From NCBI RefSeq assembly GCF_000718165.1, contig NZ_JOEY01000012.1:197946-261945 (forward strand): a stretch of DNA of 64,000 nt, in the 5' to 3' direction. A program made the position numbers and the translations under genes. The stretch is from Streptomyces fulvoviolaceus (GTDB lineage: Bacteria > Actinomycetota > Actinomycetes > Streptomycetales > Streptomycetaceae). Numbering within the stretch: position 1 is the first letter of the stretch; each line of letters starts with the position of its first letter. Shown here piece after piece: positions 59,568-64,000 of this stretch. The notes under the pieces are model-generated. The model was not told the DNA's origin. It searched no databases and worked only from the letters and a program-made list of their open reading frames with translations.

Positions 59568-60371
59568 TCACTCGCCGGCGTCGAACTCCTCGATCGCCGC
59601 GTGCAGTTGGTCCGGCCGGTCCAGGTGTACGTCGTGCGCGGCGTCCGGGATGACAGCCTGCCGTGTGTCCGGGCGGCGGGTCAGCATGTCGGCCGCCTCG
59701 GTCGGGAGCACGGTTCCGGAGGCCCCGCGGACCAGGAGCGTCGGGCAGCGGATCCGCGACCACTCCGACCAGTGGGCGGCCGTCGCCGGCTCCGCCATCG
59801 TCTCGATCATCGTCCCCCGGTCGAAGCGCGGGTGCCAGCTGCCGTCCCGTTCCTCCAGCCCTCGGGCCCACGCCTCGTGCCCCAGGAAGGCCGTCGCCTC
59901 CTCCAGGGACGCGAACGCCGTCGGCCAGCTGTCCAGCCAGGCCGCGATCACGGCGGGGAGTTCCGGGCTCGGGCCCGCCGGACCCGCCTCGATCAGGACC
60001 AGGGACCGCACCAGGGCGGGGTGGGCCGCCGCCAGCAGCATCGCCGTATGACCGCCGAGGGACTGGCCTACGACGGTCACGGGGGCCAGCCCGAGCTCGT
60101 CCACCAGGCTTACGGCGTCCTCGACATGGGCGGCCCGCGTCACCGTCGGCGGGCGGCGGGTGCTCGCGCCGTGACCGCGGGCGTCGTACGCCACCACACG
60201 GCGGCCGGCCGACAGCAGGCGGTCCGCCAGGTCGTCCCATTCGCCGAGGTGGCCCGCCAGGCCGTGGAGGAGCAGTACGGGGGGCTTGGACGCGGGGTGC
60301 GGCGGGGTGCGGTCGCGGTAGGCGATGCGGGTGCCGTCGGGGGTGGTGAGGTGGGTGGTGGGGTGGGTCAA
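59568..60371 (-). CDS. Alpha/beta hydrolase
   Basis: This 267-aa protein starts at TTG 60371, chosen because GGAGG lies 10 nt upstream and the domain begins at once. Motifs: LLLHGLAGHLGEW (oxyanion), VVGQSLGGHTAML (nucleophile Ser), LLVRGASGTVLP and AHDVHLDRP (His). It is an esterase- or lactonase-type enzyme of unknown substrate. Its stop is 13 bp before the GNAT start. Confidence 0.9.
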   Translation of the reverse strand: MTHPTTHLTTPDGTRIAYRDRTPPHPASKPPVLLLHGLAGHLGEWDDLADRLLSAGRRVVAYDARGHGASTRRPPTVTRAAHVEDAVSLVDELGLAPVTVVGQSLGGHTAMLLAAAHPALVRSLVLIEAGPAGPSPELPAVIAAWLDSWPTAFASLEEATAFLGHEAWARGLEERDGSWHPRFDRGTMIETMAEPATAAHWSEWSRIRCPTLLVRGASGTVLPTEAADMLTRRPDTRQAVIPDAAHDVHLDRPDQLHAAIEEFDAGE

Positions 60372-60491
60372 CCGGCCGTGCCCTCCTCGGGCTGTGACGG
60401 TCCTGTTGCCGGAACTGTGGGCTCCGCCACAGCCGTACGGGATCCGTCCTGTTGGACTCTGCGGATCCAAGTCGATCAGATCGGGGCCGCG

Positions 60492-60911
60492 ATGCGGAAG
60501 AACCTCCCCATCAGGCTCCGCCGGCTCGCCGTCCTCGCGGGGGCCGTCGCGGCCGCCGCGTACGCGTGGGGGCTGCTGCACGTCGCCGGCGCGGTGATGG
60601 AGGCGGAGGACGGCGGCACGGACTCGGCACCGATCCGGCCCTGCCGTACGGCGGGCTGGCCGGAGCGCGAGAGGGGCGGCGCCGGGATCGTCGACTACTC
60701 GGTGAGCTTCGTCCCCCTCGGGTTCGCGTGCGAGACGCAGGGCGGCGGGAGCTACACCACCGAACACGTCCCCGCCTACGTCAATCCCGTCGCCCTGGGC
60801 TGTGCCCTCGCCGCCGCCGGTCTCGGGGTCTCCTCGGGGTACGCGTCGGAGCTCCGGGCCAGGGCGGAGGCACGGAAGCGGAACCGGTCCGCCGCGGAGC
60901 CGGAGGCTTGA
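60492..60911 (+). CDS. Small membrane protein, unknown function
   Basis: This is 139 aa with a TM near the N-terminus (LAVLAGAVAAAAYAWGLL), an extracytoplasmic loop containing two Cys (IRPCRTAGW, GFACETQG), a second TM (VALGCALAAAGLGVSSGY) and a basic tail. No family is recognised. No clear ribosome binding site is visible. Confidence 0.6.
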   Translation: MRKNLPIRLRRLAVLAGAVAAAAYAWGLLHVAGAVMEAEDGGTDSAPIRPCRTAGWPERERGGAGIVDYSVSFVPLGFACETQGGGSYTTEHVPAYVNPVALGCALAAAGLGVSSGYASELRARAEARKRNRSAAEPEA

Positions 60912-60997
60912 CAGTCCTCGACTCAGGTTCAGGGTCGTGAGGGTGCCGAGAGCTAGCCTCGGCCCATCGGTCGATGTCCGAGCGGCAGGAGGCAGAC

Positions 60998-61300
60998 ATG
61001 GCGAAGGTTCCCAGCGCGGTGGTCGCGGCGAGCGGTCTCGTCGGCGGCTACGGCGTGGCCCGCTGGACCAGGAAGCGGCAGCTGGGCGGGGCCGTACTGG
61101 CCGTCGCCGGGGCCGCTGCCGCGCAGCAGTGGCGGCAGCGGGCCGGCGGGAAGGCAGCGGGCGCCCTGACCGTGGCCTACGTCGCCGCCTTCGCCGGATC
61201 CCACCCGCTGGCCAAGAAGGTGGGCGCCTGGCCGGCCGTGTTCACCGTGGCGGGCGCCGTGGCACTGGCGTCGTGGGCGGTGGCGGACCGGAACGCCTGA
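60998..61300 (+). CDS. Small membrane protein, unknown function
   Basis: This is 100 aa with three hydrophobic segments (VVAASGLVGGYGVA, GGAVLAVAGAAAA, GAWPAVFTVAGAVALAS). AGGAGG precedes the ATG at 60998. It is widespread-looking but has no recognised function. Confidence 0.65.
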   Translation: MAKVPSAVVAASGLVGGYGVARWTRKRQLGGAVLAVAGAAAAQQWRQRAGGKAAGALTVAYVAAFAGSHPLAKKVGAWPAVFTVAGAVALASWAVADRNA

Positions 61301-61358
61301 GCGGGCAGGGCCCGTTGTTCCGTCGCCCGGCCGAAGCGGTGCCCGCTACGCTCCGGCG

Positions 61359-61664
61359 ATGCCGAAGACCACGCCGACCGAGCTCGTGGTGGACCTGCGG
61401 GGCCGCCCCTTCGACACCCTCGAACAGTTCTGGGACGCCCTCACCGAGCCCCTCGGGCTGCCGGAGTGGTTCGGCCGGAACACCGAGGCACTGCGCGACA
61501 CCCTCCAGGTCGGCGGCATCTCGGACGTGATCGACAGCCACGACGTGGTGATCGTCCACGTCGACAAGCAGGGCATCTTCACCCGCCGGGACCGCGAGAC
61601 ACGACACCTGCGCAGCGCGTTCGCCGGCAAGCAGGCACGGCTGGTCATTCACGTGCCGTCCTGA
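61359..61664 (+). CDS. Barstar family protein
   Basis: This 101-aa protein has the barstar fold: PTELVVDLRGRPFDTLEQFW, WFGRNTEALRDTLQ. Barstar inhibits barnase-type ribonucleases; no barnase is encoded nearby, so the partner is remote or lost. TACGCT 6 nt before the ATG suggests a leaderless transcript. Its end overlaps the convergent VOC gene by 16 bp. Confidence 0.85.
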   Translation: MPKTTPTELVVDLRGRPFDTLEQFWDALTEPLGLPEWFGRNTEALRDTLQVGGISDVIDSHDVVIVHVDKQGIFTRRDRETRHLRSAFAGKQARLVIHVPS

Positions 61665-62023
61665 GCGGCCCGGTGCGTCAGCACGTTCACCACCCGCCCG
61701 TTCGGGTCCCGTACGAAGAACCGTCGTACGCCCCACTCCTCGTCCCGCAGCTCCCGTACGACCTCCGCACCGGAGCGCACCACCTCGGCGTACACCGCGT
61801 CGACGTCCTCGACCTCCACGCTCAGGTCGGGGACGACGGGCCCGGTGCGTTCCTCGGTGAACAGGCTGACCTGGGCGGTGGGGTTGGCGGGCGAGGCAAG
61901 CGTCATCACCCAGCCCATGTGCATGACCTCCTCGAAGCCGAGCAGACCGTAGAAGTCACGGCTCGTGCCCATCGCCTCCTCGGACGCGACCTGGATGTTC
62001 GGGACGATCCTGCGGACGGTCAT
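61649..62023 (-). CDS. VOC family protein
   Basis: This 124-aa protein has VRRIVPNIQVASEEAMGTS, GLLGFEEVMHMGWVMTLA and a last motif RRFFVRDPNGRVVNVL. ATG at 62023 is chosen because GGAG lies 8 nt upstream, whereas the GTG two codons earlier is too close to it. A glyoxalase or resistance-type function is not decidable. Confidence 0.85.
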   Translation of the reverse strand: MTVRRIVPNIQVASEEAMGTSRDFYGLLGFEEVMHMGWVMTLASPANPTAQVSLFTEERTGPVVPDLSVEVEDVDAVYAEVVRSGAEVVRELRDEEWGVRRFFVRDPNGRVVNVLTHRAAQDGT

Positions 62024-62127
62024 CGGCACGGCTCCTCACGACCACGGGTCGGCTTTCTGTTATCGCCCGCCCCACTCTCGCGTCTCCTCCCCGTCCCCTG
62101 TCCACAGGCACGCGAGGAATGACGCAC

Positions 62128-63627
62128 GTGACTTCACAGATCAGCCGCCGCAGCATGCTCAAGGCAGCCGGAGCCGTAGGAATAGCCACGACCGCCGCAG
62201 CCTCCGTCACCACCACCCCCGCCGCCGCGGCAGGCACCGCCTACGCGCACCCCGGCCTGCTGCACACCAGCGCCGACCTGAGCCGCATGGCCGCGAAAGT
62301 GAAGGCGGGGGCCGCCCCCTACACGGCCGGCTTCGCCAAGCTGACCGCCAACCGCCATGCGCAGAGCGGCTGGACGGCCAACCCGCAGGCCACCGTCGTC
62401 CGCGGAGGCACCGGCCAGAACTACGTGACCCTGTACAACGACGTCCACGCCGCCTACCAGAACGGCCTGCGCTACCACGTCAGCGGCGACAGCGCCCACG
62501 CCGACACCGCGGTCGCGATCCTCAACGCCTGGTCGGCCAAGCTCACTTCACTCGCCGGCAACGCCGACCGCTTCCTGGCCGCCGGTCTGTACGGCTACCA
62601 GATCGCCAACGCCGCCGAACTCGTCCGTGACCACCCCGACTTCGAGCTCGGCCGCTTCCAGGAGATGCTGAGCAAGGTCTTCGCACCGCTCAGCGACAGC
62701 TTCCTGGTCAAGCACAACGACTCGGTCGTCTCCAACTACTGGACCAACTGGGACCTCACCGCGATGGCCTGCGTCCTGGCCACCGGCATCTTCTGCGACG
62801 ACAAGGCCCAAGTCGCCCGCGCCGTCGACTACTTCAAGCACGGCGAGGGCCTCGGCTCGATCAAGAAGGCCATACCCGTCGTGTACGACGACGGACTCGC
62901 CGAATGGCTGGAGGCCGGCCGCGACCAGGGGCACGCGCTGCTCGGCGTCGGCCTGATGGGCACGTTCTGCGAGATGGCCTGGAACCAGGGCATCGACCTG
63001 TACGGCTACGACGACAGCCGCTTCCTCAAGGGCGCGCAGTACGTGGCCAAGTGGGCCATGGGCGGGGACGTGCCGTTCACCCCCAACACCCGTGCCAAGG
63101 GCGCGATCGCCGGCTGGTCGGGGCGGGAGACGGTGACCGAGGCCGCGGCTGTCGACCCGGCCATGACCCGCCCCATCTGGGCGATGATCGCCAACCACTA
63201 CACCAAGCGACGGGGCCTGTCCGCGTCCTACCTCACCCAGATCGCGGCCAAGTCCGCACCCGAGGGTGGCGGCGGAGACTACGGCCCCAACAGCGGCGGC
63301 TACGACCAACTCGGCTTCGGCACGCTGGCGTTCACGCGGGACAAGGCGAAGGACACGTCGGCGTCTCCGAGCGCCGCCCCGTCGGCGACGGCGTCCTCGT
63401 CCGCCTCCGCCCCCGCCTCGGACCCCCGCCCGCAGACGACGACCACGGCTTCCGCCTCCGCCTCCGCCTCTGCCTCTGCCTCTGCCTCTGCCTCCGAGGG
63501 GGACCTCGCCGCCACGGGCTCCAACGACATCGTCGGCTGGTCCGCCGCCGCGGGCATCACCGCCGTCGCAGGCGGACTGCTCCTGCTGCGCCGCCGGGAC
63601 CGGGTCCGCAACGGCTCCGCCGAGTAG
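62128..63627 (+). CDS. Tat-exported alginate-lyase family protein with LAATG sorting signal
   Basis: This is about 499 aa. GTG 62128 is preferred because GAGG lies 9 nt upstream; the ATG at 62119 directly abuts it. The N-terminus SRRSMLKAAGAVG is a Tat signal. The catalytic domain (HPGLLHTSADLSRMAAKV, NYWTNWDLTAMACVLATG) matches the alginate lyase family (PL5-like fold). A long Ala/Ser linker, made by hexanucleotide repeats near 63450-63495, leads to LAATG (about 460-464), a TM and an Arg-rich tail, a class E sortase signal. It is probably wall-anchored. Confidence 0.85.
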   Translation: MTSQISRRSMLKAAGAVGIATTAAASVTTTPAAAAGTAYAHPGLLHTSADLSRMAAKVKAGAAPYTAGFAKLTANRHAQSGWTANPQATVVRGGTGQNYVTLYNDVHAAYQNGLRYHVSGDSAHADTAVAILNAWSAKLTSLAGNADRFLAAGLYGYQIANAAELVRDHPDFELGRFQEMLSKVFAPLSDSFLVKHNDSVVSNYWTNWDLTAMACVLATGIFCDDKAQVARAVDYFKHGEGLGSIKKAIPVVYDDGLAEWLEAGRDQGHALLGVGLMGTFCEMAWNQGIDLYGYDDSRFLKGAQYVAKWAMGGDVPFTPNTRAKGAIAGWSGRETVTEAAAVDPAMTRPIWAMIANHYTKRRGLSASYLTQIAAKSAPEGGGGDYGPNSGGYDQLGFGTLAFTRDKAKDTSASPSAAPSATASSSASAPASDPRPQTTTTASASASASASASASASEGDLAATGSNDIVGWSAAAGITAVAGGLLLLRRRDRVRNGSAE

Positions 63628-63649
63628 ACGCCATCCCACCGCGGGGGTA

Positions 63650-64000
63650 CGCGCCCCTGGGGGCTCCGCCCCCAGACCCCCGCTCCTCAAACGCCGGAGG
63701 GGCTGGATTTTCAACGCCGGCCGGTGCAATTCAGCCCGTCCAGCGTTCGAGGACGAAACGACGACCATCCTGAACCCCCACCCACCTGCTGGGGGCTTGG
63801 CTTCCAGGTGGGGGCTTGGCTTCCGGTGGGGGCTTGGCTTCCCGGTGGGGGCTTGGCTTCCCGGTGGAGGCTTGGCTTCCAGGCGCCCGGCCGGCGTATT
63901 CAGCCCGTCCGGCGTTTGAGGACGAGGCCGTTCAGGCCGACAGCGGGGGTCTGGGGGCGGCAGCCCCCAGGGACGGGACGGGTAGGGGCGGCGGGGGCGA
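63650..64000. repeat. Intergenic repeat cluster at the window end
   Basis: CTCAAACGCCGGA-type modules occur near 63685 and, inverted, near 63738 and 63902. Between about 63788 and 63882 an 18-20-bp unit, GGTGGGGGCTTGGCTTCC, is repeated five times. The last 41 bases are the inverted partner of 2020-2060. No gene is seen. Confidence 0.85.

Overview
The window reads as a stretch of a Streptomyces chromosome. GC content is very high with G/C in most third codon positions. It carries the Streptomyces tip-growth set cslA-glxA-cslZ, an SsgA-like sporulation protein, class E and class F sortases with LAXTG-type substrates, many apparently leaderless genes (a TANNNT box 5-8 nt before the start codon) and the dispersed GC-rich intergenic repeats typical of the genus. 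No rRNA, tRNA or CRISPR was seen. The species is not assigned.

Layout. 1-4.2 kb: the C-terminal part of an AfsR/SARP-type regulator faces a DrrAB-like ABC exporter whose promoter carries SARP-style heptamer repeats. 4.6-9.7 kb: cellulose-synthase-like CslA, the copper radical oxidase GlxA and the GH6 lipoprotein CslZ. 9.9-14 kb: a GAF-ANTAR regulator, a sortase F with a secreted partner, a NagD-like phosphatase and a LARTG-anchored protein. 14.2-17.2 kb: a ROK repressor divergent from a Gfo/Idh/MocA oxidoreductase and a heme-degrading-domain protein, the cluster bracketed by 36-bp inverted repeats. 17.2-25.4 kb: FAH-family hydrolase, YidC-like insertase, HxlR regulator with a divergent MFS exporter, sortase E, a Tat-exported GH30 glycosidase, a membrane protein and a SEC-C protein.

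25.4-30.7 kb looks acquired. It starts with a 136-bp imperfect palindrome whose centre folds into a perfect four-way junction of GNA-triloop hairpins. Then come a 1046-aa PLD-nuclease/helicase/DUF3427 protein, a one-TM protein on the other strand, and a protein with an SRA-like (ScoMcrA-type) domain fused to a degenerate PD-(D/E)XK-like domain, whose gene holds two TTA codons. This is the best candidate for an undescribed, probably anti-phage, system. 30.7-34.5 kb holds a HAD hydrolase, an XRE/TPR regulator and three small genes of unknown function. 34.6-40.2 kb is a decaying polymorphic-toxin/WXG100 locus. Its REase-fold toxin gene is cut by an in-frame TAA directly after the EAK catalytic motif, an immunity-like gene survives beside it, and the locus is flanked by an aldo/keto reductase pseudogene and an IS701-type relic.

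40.2-50.5 kb is accessory metabolism: a TAP-like secreted peptidase, an RHH regulator, two methyltransferases, a frameshifted VOC gene coupled to a DHFR-family gene, an IS256-type relic, two ArsR modules each with a clear palindromic operator (ArsR-SRPBCC and ArsR-VOC), and an ornithine-cyclodeaminase homologue. 50.5-64 kb returns to core-like content: nitrobindin, a lipoprotein, an ECF sigma factor fused to a zinc-finger/TM/Pro-rich tail, the SsgA-like protein, methyltransferases, a LysR/DHFR-family divergent pair, a hydrolase-GNAT-monooxygenase-HAD cluster, a barstar homologue, and a Tat-exported alginate-lyase-family protein ending in an LAATG sorting signal.

Genes that probably work together: CslA/GlxA/CslZ (tip glucan synthesis and maturation); sortase E with the two LAXTG proteins; HxlR with MFS; ROK with the oxidoreductase; WXG100 with the toxin-like proteins; and, as inference only, the helicase and SRA-like proteins as a nucleic-acid-sensing defence island.
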